The notes: a model not told the origin generated them from the sequence alone. 46,647 nucleotides of DNA from Ferruginibacter sp. (GCA_025352625.1 JANXSR010000168.1:1-46647); one strand, 5' to 3'; positions 10,569 through 19,970 are shown, counted from the first letter of the stretch. Numbers and translations: made by a program.

Positions 10569-10729
10569 GTACTTACTAACCCATTAAATTCTATTGCTAA
10601 ATTACAAATTGCCCCAACATAAAAAAATAAATCTTTTTGGATGTTAATAAGTTTTTACTGGTTAACCGGTAATTTGGGTGTACGACAAATTCATCATAAT
10701 TAATTAATAATCATTGTTTTAAGTAAGTG

Positions 10730-10759
10730 TTTGAAGGGATTAAAAACGTCTTTATCTTG
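10730..10759 (+). promoter_or_regulatory. Candidate promoter of the TonB-dependent receptor gene
   Basis: TTTG (10730-10733), a 19-base spacer and TATCTTG (10753-10759) approximate the Bacteroidota consensus, about 80 bases before the ATG. The -7 element lacks one T of TAnnTTTG. Confidence 0.45.
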
Positions 10760-10839
10760 CTAGAAATTAAAAATAAAACAATAAATTAATTTGGTTTATA
10801 AAATAAACTACTTTATGTTTACTATATAATTAAATTAAA

Positions 10840-13098
10840 ATGAAAGGCCTATTGTTAAGTATATTATTTTTTTCAATTCTGAATGTTAACGGCCAAATTA
10901 GTATTACTGGACACATTTCAAATAATAGGAATAAGTTTTTATATGGGGTTAGTATTACATTAAAGAATACTTACGATGGGGCTACCACCGATTCTCTGGG
11001 TAATTATTCGTTTACGACTACAGAAAAAGGTGACCAAATACTAGAAGTTACGATTACAGGCTATAATTTGGCAACGCAAAAAATAGTAATTGGTTCAGCA
11101 TCCCTTGTTCAGAATATTATTCTTAAAGAACAAATTACAGAATTAAAAGCGGTTATAATCTCTGCCGGAGCTTTCGAAGCTAGTGATAAAAACAAGGGCG
11201 CAGTTTTAAACTCTTTAGATATTGTGACAACCCCCAGTGCAAATGGAGATGTTACAAGTGCCTTTAAATCGCTCCCAGGCACCCAACAAGTAGGCGAAAG
11301 TGAGGGATTATTTGTAAGGGGTGGTACTGCAACAGAAAGTAAAATTTACATGGATGGAAATCTGGTAAACAATTTCTTTTACAGCAGCACTCCCGGAATT
11401 GCCACAAGGGGTCGCTTTAATCCTTTTTTATTTAAAGGCACTGTTTTTAGCACAGGTGGCTACTCTGCCCTGTATGGACAGGCGCTTTCTTCAGCACTTA
11501 TTTTAGAAAGTACTGATCTGCCTGAAAAAACAGAAGCAGATCTCAGCGTTTCGGTAGTAGGAATCGGGGGAGGCATTCAACACCTGGCGAAAAATAAAAA
11601 ATCTTCTTGGGGCATTTCTTACAACTATACCAATTTATGGCTTGCTTTTAATGTAATCAAACAGAAACAGGATTATTTTAGGGTGCCCCTTGCCCAGCAA
11701 ACAGATGCCAATTTCAGGATTAAAAGAAAAAATGGAGGATTTCTAAAATATTACGGATATGTCAGCGGCAATAAAGTTGGCTTTAGAAATCCTGATATTG
11801 ATTCTGTAGCCTTGAAAAATGCCTTTGTGCTGCAAAATCTGAATACTTACCAAAATATTAACTGGAAGGATCGAATAGGCAATGGCTGGAAAATAAACAC
11901 AGGCATTAGTTTCAGTACAAATAGGGATGATATCACCAATGAACTGCAGAATGATGAAAACAATAAAGTAAGCATCAGCAATCCCGCATTTTATTCTTTC
12001 AAGAATTTTTCATTACAAAATGTTGCCCGATACGCACAGGCAAGAATGGTGTTGGAGAAAAAAATTAAAGGTTTATCGGTTGTCCGTTTGGGTGGGGATT
12101 ATTTTTACAGCAATGAAAAAACAACCTATATTTTATTTGATGGTACAAAGTATGCTGAAAAAGTGACGGACAATTTAGTAGCCGGATTTGCAGAAACAGA
12201 TATTTATTTAACCAATAACCTGGCGGCAAAGTTGGGTACCCGTTTGGAACATTCGGCCATTATAAATAAATGGAATATAGCACCCCGGATTTCGCTAGCT
12301 TACAAACTGGCCGAAAAAAGCCAGGCATCTTTCGCTTATGGTATCTTTTACCAAAATCCGGAAAGGAAATTATTGCCAGGCGTTGCAGGAATTGATTATT
12401 CAAAAGCAACCCACTATATTTTTCAATATACAATGCAAACTAAGGATCATACTTTAAGAACTGAATTGTTTTATAAAAAGTACGATAACCTATATAAAAC
12501 AGTACCTAATTTTACCGGTAAAGAAATAGCTGCTAACAACAATGGTTATGGCAATGCAAAGGGTATTGAATTTTTTTGGAGAGATAAAAAAACAATTAAA
12601 AATGTTGATTACTGGATCTCTTATTCTTACCTTGATACCAAAAGAGATTTTCTTAATTATCCTTTCGCTATTCAGCCTTCATTTGCTGCTACACATACCG
12701 TCGCTTTTGTTTTTAAAAGGTTTGTGTTACCATGGAAAACAGGGTTTAATTTCAGTTATAATTTTGCAACAGGCAGACCTTACTACAATTTTACTTATGA
12801 TAATACACAAAGTAAATACATCATTGGTGATCAGGGAAAAACAATCAATTATAACAACGTGAGTTTCAGCATCAATTATCTGCCAAATCTTGGCAAAAAA
12901 GATGCAACGGTATTTGCTGTATGGGTATTGGGCATTAATAATGTACTGGGGCAAAATCAGGTGTACAGCTACAATTACAATAATGATGGAAGCAGAAAAG
13001 AAGCAGTAACACCACCAGCAAAACGATTTATATTTATTGGATGTTTTCTGAGTTTTGGTATTGACAGAACACAGGATGCGATTAATAATAATTTATAA
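10840..13098 (+). CDS. TonB-dependent outer-membrane receptor
   Basis: A 752-residue active-transport barrel. After a signal peptide (about 1-18, ending NVNGQ) comes a carboxypeptidase-regulatory-like domain (about 20-100, with GATTDSLGNYSF), then a plug domain (about 115-230, with LFVRGGTATESKIYMDG and YSALYGQALSSALIL) and a long beta-barrel. Length is at the short end for the family. There is no SusD partner, so it is not a SusCD polysaccharide system; substrate could be a siderophore, metal chelate or peptide and cannot be told from the sequence. A secreted helical-repeat protein follows 72 bases later, possibly in the same operon. Confidence 0.88.
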   Translation: MKGLLLSILFFSILNVNGQISITGHISNNRNKFLYGVSITLKNTYDGATTDSLGNYSFTTTEKGDQILEVTITGYNLATQKIVIGSASLVQNIILKEQITELKAVIISAGAFEASDKNKGAVLNSLDIVTTPSANGDVTSAFKSLPGTQQVGESEGLFVRGGTATESKIYMDGNLVNNFFYSSTPGIATRGRFNPFLFKGTVFSTGGYSALYGQALSSALILESTDLPEKTEADLSVSVVGIGGGIQHLAKNKKSSWGISYNYTNLWLAFNVIKQKQDYFRVPLAQQTDANFRIKRKNGGFLKYYGYVSGNKVGFRNPDIDSVALKNAFVLQNLNTYQNINWKDRIGNGWKINTGISFSTNRDDITNELQNDENNKVSISNPAFYSFKNFSLQNVARYAQARMVLEKKIKGLSVVRLGGDYFYSNEKTTYILFDGTKYAEKVTDNLVAGFAETDIYLTNNLAAKLGTRLEHSAIINKWNIAPRISLAYKLAEKSQASFAYGIFYQNPERKLLPGVAGIDYSKATHYIFQYTMQTKDHTLRTELFYKKYDNLYKTVPNFTGKEIAANNNGYGNAKGIEFFWRDKKTIKNVDYWISYSYLDTKRDFLNYPFAIQPSFAATHTVAFVFKRFVLPWKTGFNFSYNFATGRPYYNFTYDNTQSKYIIGDQGKTINYNNVSFSINYLPNLGKKDATVFAVWVLGINNVLGQNQVYSYNYNNDGSRKEAVTPPAKRFIFIGCFLSFGIDRTQDAINNNL

Positions 13099-13170
13099 GA
13101 TAACAACCAGTAAAAAAAATCGACTTAAGAAAATATAAACAATAAATTAAATCATCTTCAAACTAAAAAA

Positions 13171-13812
13171 ATGAAAAAAGTATTCCTTTCAGCAATCGTA
13201 TTATTTGTTACCGTAGTTGTATTTGCCCAAAGCGAAAAATTTACTGCAGCAATGAAAAAAAACCTGACAGCATTAGATACAAGTTTTAAAAATCCGGCAG
13301 ATTTATTAATAGTAGCAAATAATTTTGAACGTGTTGCTACTGCGGAAAAAAATCAATGGCTTCCATATTATTATGCCGCTTTGTGCCAGGTTAATTATGG
13401 ATTTCTGGAGCAGAATAAAGAGAAAATTGATGGTTATGCTGATAAAGCAACTACACTTATTTCTAAAGCAGATTCCTTATCGCCAAATAATTCAGAAATT
13501 TCCTGTGTTAAAAGTATGATTGCGAGTTGCCACATGATGGTAGACCCAATGCAAAGGTGGCAGGAATATGGCCAGGAAAGCAGCAGCAATATGGAAGCTG
13601 CAATGCAACAAGATCCAGCAAATCCACGCCCATATTTCTTAAAAGGTCAGGGTTTAAAATATACACCGGACCAATTTGGTGGAGGATGTACAACTGCAAA
13701 ACCCCAGTTACAAATTGCATTAGAAAAATTCGCTACGTTTAAACCTTCCAGTGAAATAAGCCCCAACTGGGGTAAAGAAAGAGTAGAAATGTTGATTAAA
13801 GAATGTAAATAG
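13171..13812 (+). CDS. Secreted TPR-like helical-repeat protein
   Basis: A 213-residue protein with a clear signal peptide (MKKVFLSAIVLFVTVVVFAQ) and a mature part made of helix pairs, e.g. residues 45-75 (ANNFERVATAEKNQWLPYYY), 88-115 and 140-190 (SNMEAAMQQDPANPRPYFLK), reading like divergent tetratricopeptide repeats. The segment QFGGGCTTAKPQLQIALEKF recurs in related Bacteroidota proteins of unknown role. It follows the TonB receptor gene. No enzyme motif is visible. Confidence 0.75.
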   Translation: MKKVFLSAIVLFVTVVVFAQSEKFTAAMKKNLTALDTSFKNPADLLIVANNFERVATAEKNQWLPYYYAALCQVNYGFLEQNKEKIDGYADKATTLISKADSLSPNNSEISCVKSMIASCHMMVDPMQRWQEYGQESSSNMEAAMQQDPANPRPYFLKGQGLKYTPDQFGGGCTTAKPQLQIALEKFATFKPSSEISPNWGKERVEMLIKECK

Positions 13813-13872
13813 AGTATTTCTGTTTTTAACAACTGAAAGCATTATTGTAACTGTAATTAGATAGCCATAATT

Positions 13873-14460
13873 ATGCAAAAGGAAAATTTATCGTCGCAGC
13901 AAAGTATCAATTTAATTCAAAGTATGATTGATAAAACAAAAAACACTGTTGCTGATGGCAGTGTTTTTTTTCTATTATGGGGCTGGGTAGTCTTTATTAC
14001 TTGCATACTATAATATATTAAAAAAAATGTTGTCTATTACCAGCATCACTACTATGCCTGGTTTATTATATTTATCGGCATAGCAGGATCAGTACATGAG
14101 TATCAAAAAAGTAAAACAACTATTGTTAAAACTTATGTAAGCGAAGGTATAGAGCAGTTGTGGTTAGGTGTAGCAATAAGTTTTATAGCTCTTGCATTTA
14201 TTTTACAAAAATCGACAACGAACATTGTTTTCCTTTTTATATTATGCTTTATTCAATTGGGTGTTTTATAACAGGATGTCTCATACATTTCTCACCGTTA
14301 GTATGGGGTAGTATTGGTTGGTGCATGGTTATTGGCAATACTTTCAGCATACTTAGATTATGATACCAATATTCTGGTAACAGCAGTCGCAATTTTAATA
14401 AGTTATTTAATCCCCGGATATTTGCTGCACATAAAATATAAAAGAATAAACGCTGAATAA
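13873..14460 (+). pseudogene. Decayed paralogue of the adjacent membrane-protein gene
   Basis: 588 bases, the same length as the intact paralogue at 14465-15052. Reading from ATG 13873 gives MQKENLSSQQSINLIQSMID, clearly like the paralogue's SIKLINEMIGK opening. An in-frame TAA at 14011-14013 interrupts the first membrane helix. The same frame then continues (VHEYQKSKTTIVKTYVSEGI) to about 14250, shifts by one base near 14245-14250 into MLYSIGCFITGCLIHFSPLV, and shifts back near 14318-14322 to AWLLAILSAYLDYD and the TAA at 14458. The two indels compensate (one loss, one gain). Sequencing error is possible, but nonsense plus two indels favours real decay. Confidence 0.75.
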
Positions 14461-14464
14461 TTAT

Positions 14465-15052
14465 ATGGAACAACCATTTACAGAGCAGGAAAGCATCAAG
14501 CTTATTAATGAAATGATAGGTAAGGTAAAAAGGAGCTATGTTGAAAAGGGTATTGCCTCTATTGTTTGGGGAGTATTAATTATGATATGCAGTATGCTTA
14601 CATGGGCAAGACTTCAATTTAACTTTAACATTGGGTTTGATATTTGGCTGCTGGTTTTTTTTGCTGTAATTCCGCAAATATATTTTTCTGCAAAAGAAAG
14701 AAAACAAAAAAAATTTGTAGCTCATGATGATCACACAATGACATTTGTGTGGACTGCTTTTGGGATATGTATTTTTATTGCCACTTTTTATGGAAGTAAA
14801 TACGGTAATGGAGAAATGTCAACAATATTTATGATGCTATATGGTATCCCTACTTTTATAACAGGCGGTATTTTTAAGTTTAAACCAATGATTGTAGGGG
14901 GCCTTATTTGTTGGGTGTTGAGTATTATTTCTCTTTATACATCTGCCGCAAATGATATGTTATTAATGGCTGCCTGCGGCCTGTTTGCCTGGCTGCTGCC
15001 AGGTATAATTTTATGGGCCAAATATCAAAAGCAAAAAATGGCCCATGTTTAA
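14465..15052 (+). CDS. Multi-pass membrane protein paired with a winged-helix regulator
   Basis: A 195-residue integral membrane protein with about five or six predicted helices (near 28-46, 55-75, 90-108, 117-135, 140-158, 165-183). The soluble N-terminus (EQESIKLINEMIGKVKRSYV) is shared with the neighbouring pseudogene. Its 3' end overlaps the next gene by 8 bases, implying translational coupling. Bacteroidota commonly pair such a membrane protein with a small HTH_34-type regulator; the function of these pairs is not known to me. It begins 4 bases after the pseudogene stop. Confidence 0.75.
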   Translation: MEQPFTEQESIKLINEMIGKVKRSYVEKGIASIVWGVLIMICSMLTWARLQFNFNIGFDIWLLVFFAVIPQIYFSAKERKQKKFVAHDDHTMTFVWTAFGICIFIATFYGSKYGNGEMSTIFMMLYGIPTFITGGIFKFKPMIVGGLICWVLSIISLYTSAANDMLLMAACGLFAWLLPGIILWAKYQKQKMAHV

Positions 15053-15341
15053 GGAGCTAGATCCTATACTACACTCGCAGTTACGGCTGGCAGTTATTAG
15101 TTTGCTTATAAGCGTGAAAGAAGCTGAGTTTACTTTCTTAAAGGAAAAAACTAATGCTACCGCCGGTAATCTTAGCGTACAAATAAATAAGCTAAAAGAA
15201 GCAGGGTACATAGAGGTTATAAAACAATTCAGTAATAATTATCCGCAAACAATTTGTAAGATCACTAAAAATGGGGTAGATGCTTTTGAGTTATATGTAA
15301 AGGCTTTACAAACATATATGAACCCCCATGGAGAAGGATAA
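15045..15341 (+). CDS. Winged-helix transcriptional regulator (HTH_34/MarR-like)
   Basis: A 98-residue DNA-binding protein consisting of one winged helix: LDPILHSQLRLAVISLLISV, recognition-helix region NATAGNLSVQINKLKEAGYI and wing NYPQTICKITKNGVDAFE. This is the small ArsR/MarR-like family often called winged-helix DNA-binding domain in Bacteroidota. There is no ligand domain. It overlaps the membrane-protein gene by 8 bases, so the two are produced together and may form a regulator plus sensor/effector pair. Confidence 0.85.
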   Translation: MFKELDPILHSQLRLAVISLLISVKEAEFTFLKEKTNATAGNLSVQINKLKEAGYIEVIKQFSNNYPQTICKITKNGVDAFELYVKALQTYMNPHGEG

Positions 15342-15348
15342 TAAAAAA

Positions 15349-15371
15349 GCCCTTCTTTTTTAGGGAAGGGC
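15349..15371 (-). terminator. Bidirectional terminator between regulator gene and 15400-15762
   Basis: The arms gcccttc (15349-15355) and gaagggc (15365-15371) pair. Leftward, the stem is followed by TTTTTTATT, a good terminator for the minus-strand gene; rightward the T-tract is weaker. Confidence 0.7.
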
Positions 15372-15399
15372 ATTTCTGTTTGTGCTTGGTTATCAAAAT

Positions 15400-15762
15400 T
15401 TATTTCCAAATCAAAAATTTGGTACTGTGAGTTTCATTATTATTTATCAATTGTATTGTATAATTCCCTTCATTTAAAGAATGAAAATTATCAATATTTA
15501 TACTGTTATTACCTGCTTCAATTTTTGTAGTTTGTTGTAAAACTTTTTTGCCATTTTCATCCAGTATTGCAATTATTGCATCTCCACTAACAGCCGCTTT
15601 AAAAATAATTTTGACATCTTTGCTAGCAGCATCAGGCATTATAGTTAGATCATTCTTTAAAAATGCAGCTGAGAATGTTTGTATATCATTTACAAAATTT
15701 CCTCTTACTGTAATTGTTATCAATAAAATTGATGCGATTAAAATACTTAAGATTTTTTTCAT
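15400..15762 (-). CDS. Small secreted protein with T9SS-type C-terminal fold
   Basis: A 120-residue exported protein: signal peptide (about 1-21), about 20 residues of linker, then a beta-sandwich reading like the type A sorting domain of the type IX secretion system: ASKDVKIIFKAAVSGDAIIA, ILDENGKKVLQ, a G-N-N-SINID strand, LNEGNYTIQLI and a KFLIWK ending. Normally this domain is a tail on a large cargo; here it is almost the whole protein. It may be a remnant, a secreted carrier-free domain or a periplasmic protein reusing the fold. It is convergent with the regulator gene. Confidence 0.65.
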   Translation of the reverse strand: MKKILSILIASILLITITVRGNFVNDIQTFSAAFLKNDLTIMPDAASKDVKIIFKAAVSGDAIIAILDENGKKVLQQTTKIEAGNNSINIDNFHSLNEGNYTIQLINNNETHSTKFLIWK

Positions 15763-16049
15763 GTTGTGTATATTTTGAGATAAGTAAACTAATTGAATTA
15801 ATAATTCAGGTAGTTAATACACAGTAAATTGGGAATGATTGTAATTCTGTAGGATTGGGAGTTATCGTATCAAAACGAAAAAGAGATAAAATGTGGTTGT
15901 TGTAAGATTGTGCGGTAAGCAACACTCTCAAACAAAAGTAATACTTTATTTAACAAATCCAATTTTTTTTTAAAATAATTAAGACCACATTAAATGTTAC
16001 TGAACAATTGATTCCGCTATCCGTTTATCTTTACTTACAACTCAGTACC

Positions 16050-16979
16050 ATGGCATTGACTATAGATGTAACTCATCTTTCAAAAAAATTTAATGACACA
16101 TATGCTGTTAATGACCTTTCATTTACAGTTAATGAAGGCGACATTTATGGATTTCTTGGGCAGAACGGTGCCGGCAAATCTACTACGATAAGAATGTTGT
16201 TGACATTGATACAACCCACCAGCGGAAATATAGAAATGTTTGGCAAAAAACTTTCCATTAGCAGGTCAGAAATTTTAAAACAGGTAGGTGCAGTTATTGA
16301 AAAACCAGACCTCTACAAATATTTATCCGCCTACGAAAACCTTTCCATTTTTGCAAAAATGAGTGGTATAAAAGTTAGCAAAAAATTACTGATGGATCAA
16401 CTGAAGATGGTTGGTTTGGAAGACAGGGCAAAAGATAATGTAAGGACATTTAGCCAGGGAATGAAACAACGCTTAGGTATTGCCGTTGCATTGGTTCATA
16501 ATCCTGCATTAATCATACTAGATGAACCAACTAATGGGTTAGACCCACAGGGTATTGCCGACATTAGAAATTTGATATTGAAACTTAGCAGAGAGATGGG
16601 TAAAACAATATTGATTTCTTCGCACTTACTAAGTGAAATTGAATTGATTGCTAATCGCATGATCATTATTCACAAAGGAAAAAAAATGGTGGAAGGGGCT
16701 GTTGCAGATTTGCTAGACCCTGCCCATACCCTTGTAGAAATTGATACCCTCAATAATATTGAAACAACACAGTTATTGCAGCAGTCTAAATGGGTACCTT
16801 TTATACAAACGAAAAATCAATTACAATTAATGATGAATAAAACTGCAGTTCCTGAATTGATTAATGACCTTGTTGAAATGGGAGTACAAATTCTTTCTGT
16901 AAACTCAAGCCATTCATTGGAAAATTATTTTTTATCACTTACAACCCAGTCCGAAAATGTGGAAGCTTTTACAAATTGA
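16050..16979 (+). CDS. ABC-2 type transporter ATP-binding protein
   Basis: A 309-residue ATPase of the ABC-2/bacitracin-export type: Walker A GQNGAGKST near 38, signature FSQGMKQRLG, Walker B LIILDEP and SSHLLSEIE switch region, plus a C-terminal extension of about 90 residues. ATG 16050 is preferred; a TTG upstream would add 14 residues not typical of the family. It overlaps the permease gene by 23 bases, so the pair is translated together. Confidence 0.92.
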   Translation: MALTIDVTHLSKKFNDTYAVNDLSFTVNEGDIYGFLGQNGAGKSTTIRMLLTLIQPTSGNIEMFGKKLSISRSEILKQVGAVIEKPDLYKYLSAYENLSIFAKMSGIKVSKKLLMDQLKMVGLEDRAKDNVRTFSQGMKQRLGIAVALVHNPALIILDEPTNGLDPQGIADIRNLILKLSREMGKTILISSHLLSEIELIANRMIIIHKGKKMVEGAVADLLDPAHTLVEIDTLNNIETTQLLQQSKWVPFIQTKNQLQLMMNKTAVPELINDLVEMGVQILSVNSSHSLENYFLSLTTQSENVEAFTN

Positions 16980-17850
16980 ACTATTTAAAATATCTAAAAG
17001 ACCACGAACCTATATTGCTTTTATAGCAGTAGCTGCTATCGTTTTTATTTTTCAGTTTGCCTTTAAGGCAGATGGACAAAGCTATATGGATCTAATGCTG
17101 CAAAGTGTAAAGGACACTTTTTCTTTTGATAGAGTTCAGGCGATTAATGGCTACTTTATGTGTTATATTATATTAAACACCTTGCTGATACAAGTACCTA
17201 TTTTGATTGCGCTGATTGCAGCTGATTCTATATCCGGTGAAGCGAATATGGGTACATTGCGATTGCTAATATCAAAACCTGTCAGCCGCACACAAATAAT
17301 ACTTGTAAAATTTGCTGCTGCCACTATTTTTACAATTTTTTTATTGTTATGGATGGCGGTTACAGCATTATTTTTAAGCATATTAATATTTGGTTCAGGC
17401 GATATGCTGGTGTTCAGGTCAAAGGGAGATGAATCTCAAATTTTGCTGATTACAAAAGATGATATTATGTGGCGTTATTATGCAGCATTTGCATATGCTA
17501 CAGTTGCTTTAACTGTAATTGCAGCGTTGTCTTTATTACTTTCTATTTTTGCAGAAAATTCTATAGGCCCCATTATTGCCACGGTTTGTATTGTAATTGT
17601 ATGTACCATCATTTCAAATATTAATGTGCCTGTTATTGATAAAAATGTAAAGCCATTTTTATTTACATCTTACCTTGTTGGTTGGAAAGGATTTTTTTAT
17701 ATTGGTACTGATGTTGATGGAAAAACAATCAAAGGTAGTCTTGAAAACTGGCCAGCCATTCGCAAAAGCTTGCTAATATTAATTGCTCATATTTTCATAC
17801 TGATAACTGCGGCCGTTGTTGTATTCAAGAAGAAAGATATTTTATCCTAA
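16957..17850 (+). CDS. ABC-2 type transporter permease
   Basis: A 297-residue membrane subunit with six predicted helices and the ABC-2 motif AADSISGEANMGTLRLLISK followed by PVSRTQIILVKF, the cytoplasmic region that contacts the ATPase. Partner of the ATPase gene it overlaps. The substrate cannot be deduced. The next gene, a LolA-like secreted protein, begins 10 bases later, so the three form an operon. Confidence 0.9.
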   Translation: MWKLLQIELFKISKRPRTYIAFIAVAAIVFIFQFAFKADGQSYMDLMLQSVKDTFSFDRVQAINGYFMCYIILNTLLIQVPILIALIAADSISGEANMGTLRLLISKPVSRTQIILVKFAAATIFTIFLLLWMAVTALFLSILIFGSGDMLVFRSKGDESQILLITKDDIMWRYYAAFAYATVALTVIAALSLLLSIFAENSIGPIIATVCIVIVCTIISNINVPVIDKNVKPFLFTSYLVGWKGFFYIGTDVDGKTIKGSLENWPAIRKSLLILIAHIFILITAAVVVFKKKDILS

Positions 17851-17860
17851 TAAAAATAAA

Positions 17861-18565
17861 ATGATCAGATCAATTAAAAGTATGCCATTATTATTTCTTT
17901 TATTAATTGCAATGGCAGGCAAATCACAAGACGTAAATACATTGCTTACTAAAGTTAAATTTAACATTGATAAAGTAAATGATTATGAAGCTTCGGCCCG
18001 AATGATTACAAATGTAACTTTTTTAAAAGTACCCGACGCAGATGTAAAAGTGTATTTTAAAAAGCCCAATAAATTAAAAATAAAAAATGAAAAGGGTATT
18101 TCTTTTGTGCCTAAAGGAGCTGTTAGCATTAACCTGAATAATATTTTAAGTGGGGGCAAATACACTGCTATTGATGCAGGAAAAGATAAAATCGGAACCA
18201 CGGTTGTAAGGGTAATTAAGTTACTGCCAGAAGATGACAATGCAGATGTAGTACTGTCAACTGTATATATTGATGAAGCTGCTTTGGTAATACGAAGGGC
18301 TAAAACTACTACCCGTGCTAATGGCAGCTATCAATTAGAAATGAGTTATGGTAAATATGCTACTTATGGTTTGCCAGATAAAATTATTTTCTCTTTTGAT
18401 ACTAAAGATTACAAATTACCGAAAGGGGTAACTTTTGATTTTGATGATGGTACACAAAATAACAAAACAGCTGCTGATAAAGCCAAAGCTAAAAATGGAA
18501 GTGCAGAAATAACTTTTCATTCTTACGTGATAAACAAGGGCATAGTGGACGATGTCTTTAAATAA
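17861..18565 (+). CDS. LolA-like outer-membrane lipoprotein-sorting family protein
   Basis: A 234-residue secreted protein: signal peptide (about 1-22, ending AGKSQ), then a LolA/LppX-like half-barrel with LTKVKFNIDKVNDYEASARM, VYFKKPNKLKIKNEKGIS and YGLPDKIIFSFDTKDYKLPK. Such proteins shuttle lipids or lipoproteins across the periplasm. It lies 10 bases after an ABC-2 permease gene, suggesting that the transporter and this carrier handle the same lipidic cargo (inference). ATG 17861 gives a proper signal peptide; the longer reading starts inside the permease gene at a TTG. Confidence 0.75.
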   Translation: MIRSIKSMPLLFLLLIAMAGKSQDVNTLLTKVKFNIDKVNDYEASARMITNVTFLKVPDADVKVYFKKPNKLKIKNEKGISFVPKGAVSINLNNILSGGKYTAIDAGKDKIGTTVVRVIKLLPEDDNADVVLSTVYIDEAALVIRRAKTTTRANGSYQLEMSYGKYATYGLPDKIIFSFDTKDYKLPKGVTFDFDDGTQNNKTAADKAKAKNGSAEITFHSYVINKGIVDDVFK

Positions 18566-18620
18566 TTACTTCTGTTTGTTAGCTTACAACAGATACTAGT
18601 AACATATTAGATACCAGGGT

Positions 18621-19715
18621 TTATTCTTCTGTTATTTTTTCATCTCTTGCATTGGCAACAAATGCGGCACTTATTTTCTTCAAGGGGTTTTTACGCTGCT
18701 CTGCATGTTCTTTTCTTGTATTGATAATATCAACGCATTTAAAAATTGCTTCTCTAAAAGAAGCTTCATCAGCCTTGTTTTTACCAGCAATATCAAATGC
18801 TACTCCATGATCAGGAGAAGTGCGAACCCCATTTAATCCAGCGGTATAATTAACTCCTTCGCCCATTGCCAAAGATTTAAAAGGTATCAGTCCCTGATCG
18901 TGGTACATTGCCAAAACAGCATCAAATTTTTCAAACTGTCCCCTTGCAAAAAAAGCATCTGCAGAATAAGGTCCAAAGCAAAAAATATCCTTGTGTTTTG
19001 CTTCTTTAATCGCCGGTTTAATTATTTCTTCTTCTTCTTTGCCAATCAGGCCTTCATCCCCAGCGTGTGGATTTAAACCTAATACCGCAATTTTAGGTTT
19101 ATCAATACCAAAATCTTTTTTTAAAGAATTGTTGATAATTTGTAATTTACTCAGGATATTTTCACGGGTAATAAAAGGTGCTATATCTTTAATAGCTACA
19201 TGTTCTGTAAGCAATGCAACCCTCATATTTTCTGCCACCATAAACATCGCCACATCTGCTACGTCAAATAAATTTTTTAAATATGGTGTATGTCCGGTAA
19301 AATTAAATGTATCCGAATGAGTATTTTTTTTGTGTATTGGGGCTGTAACCAGGCCATCAATTTTATTTTCTTTTAAAGCCTCTGCAGCTGTAATCAAACT
19401 TATAACAGCATATTTGCCGCCTGTTTCATTTAATAACCCGGGGGTAACTGCTACTTCATCTTCCCAGCAATTGTATAGGTTAACCTGTTTATGATTAATT
19501 CGTGAAGCATCTTTTACACTGGAAAAATTAAAATTTATTTCAGGCAAACCTTTCCTGTAAAAGTTAAGTACCTTATTACTGGCAAATATAACAGGAGTAC
19601 AGACTTCCAGCAGCCGGGCATCACCTACAGTTTTAATAATCAGTTCTAAACCAATGCCATTTATGTCTCCACAGGTAATGCCTATTACAGGCTTGTTTTC
19701 TGAAATTGAACTCAT
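18621..19715 (-). CDS. pdxA: 4-hydroxythreonine-4-phosphate dehydrogenase
   Basis: Pyridoxal-phosphate biosynthesis: NAD-dependent oxidation of 4-phosphohydroxy-L-threonine. The 364-residue protein has the N-terminal PVIGITCGDINGIGLELI, substrate loop TAPIHKKN, metal-ligand His in LNPHAGDEG and in MYHDQGLIPFK, and the ending TSPDHGVAFDIAGKNKADE. ATG 19715 gives the family N-terminus; an upstream TTG would add ten unrelated residues. It is divergent from rsmA, a neighbour in many bacteria. Confidence 0.95.
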   Translation of the reverse strand: MSSISENKPVIGITCGDINGIGLELIIKTVGDARLLEVCTPVIFASNKVLNFYRKGLPEINFNFSSVKDASRINHKQVNLYNCWEDEVAVTPGLLNETGGKYAVISLITAAEALKENKIDGLVTAPIHKKNTHSDTFNFTGHTPYLKNLFDVADVAMFMVAENMRVALLTEHVAIKDIAPFITRENILSKLQIINNSLKKDFGIDKPKIAVLGLNPHAGDEGLIGKEEEEIIKPAIKEAKHKDIFCFGPYSADAFFARGQFEKFDAVLAMYHDQGLIPFKSLAMGEGVNYTAGLNGVRTSPDHGVAFDIAGKNKADEASFREAIFKCVDIINTRKEHAEQRKNPLKKISAAFVANARDEKITEE

Positions 19716-19957
19716 GCTTACAAATATTAGGGCGTAAAAATACAAATTCTTAATGGTAAGGCTTTATTTTAACCAAGTTTGGTTAACAATTGCAAATAAG
19801 TACTTTTTGTGTTTTACAATTGATTATTGTCGAACCTCATTTTTATAATTAAAAATTGAATTACAAATTGACACACGACAAATAATACTGATAGCAATAA
19901 ATAAAACCAGTATCGTATAACTGAACCCTCTTTCATTTAATAAGAATGCTTTTTGCT

Positions 19958-19965
19958 TAGTTTTG
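19958..19965 (+). promoter_or_regulatory. Candidate -7 element of rsmA
   Basis: TAGTTTTG matches TAnnTTTG exactly and ends only 5 bases before the ATG at 19971, which would make the transcript leaderless or nearly so. No TTTG at -33 is seen. Confidence 0.4.
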
Positions 19966-19970
19966 CACCA

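Larger units (their letters stand above)
10355..10839. other. Divergent intergenic region, radA / TonB receptor
   Basis: 485 bases without a convincing gene. It holds a candidate leftward promoter for radA near 10380-10411, a strong hairpin at 10541-10568 and a candidate rightward promoter at 10730-10759. The rest is very AT-rich with no further structure seen. Confidence 0.6.

Noticed and set aside
10840..13812. SusC/SusD polysaccharide-utilisation locus
   Set aside because: The receptor is short for SusC, no SusD-like lipoprotein follows and no glycoside hydrolase is linked.
14160..14363. 67-codon reading inside the 13.9-14.5 kb region
   Set aside because: It is the middle, frame-shifted part of the decayed membrane gene, not a gene of its own.
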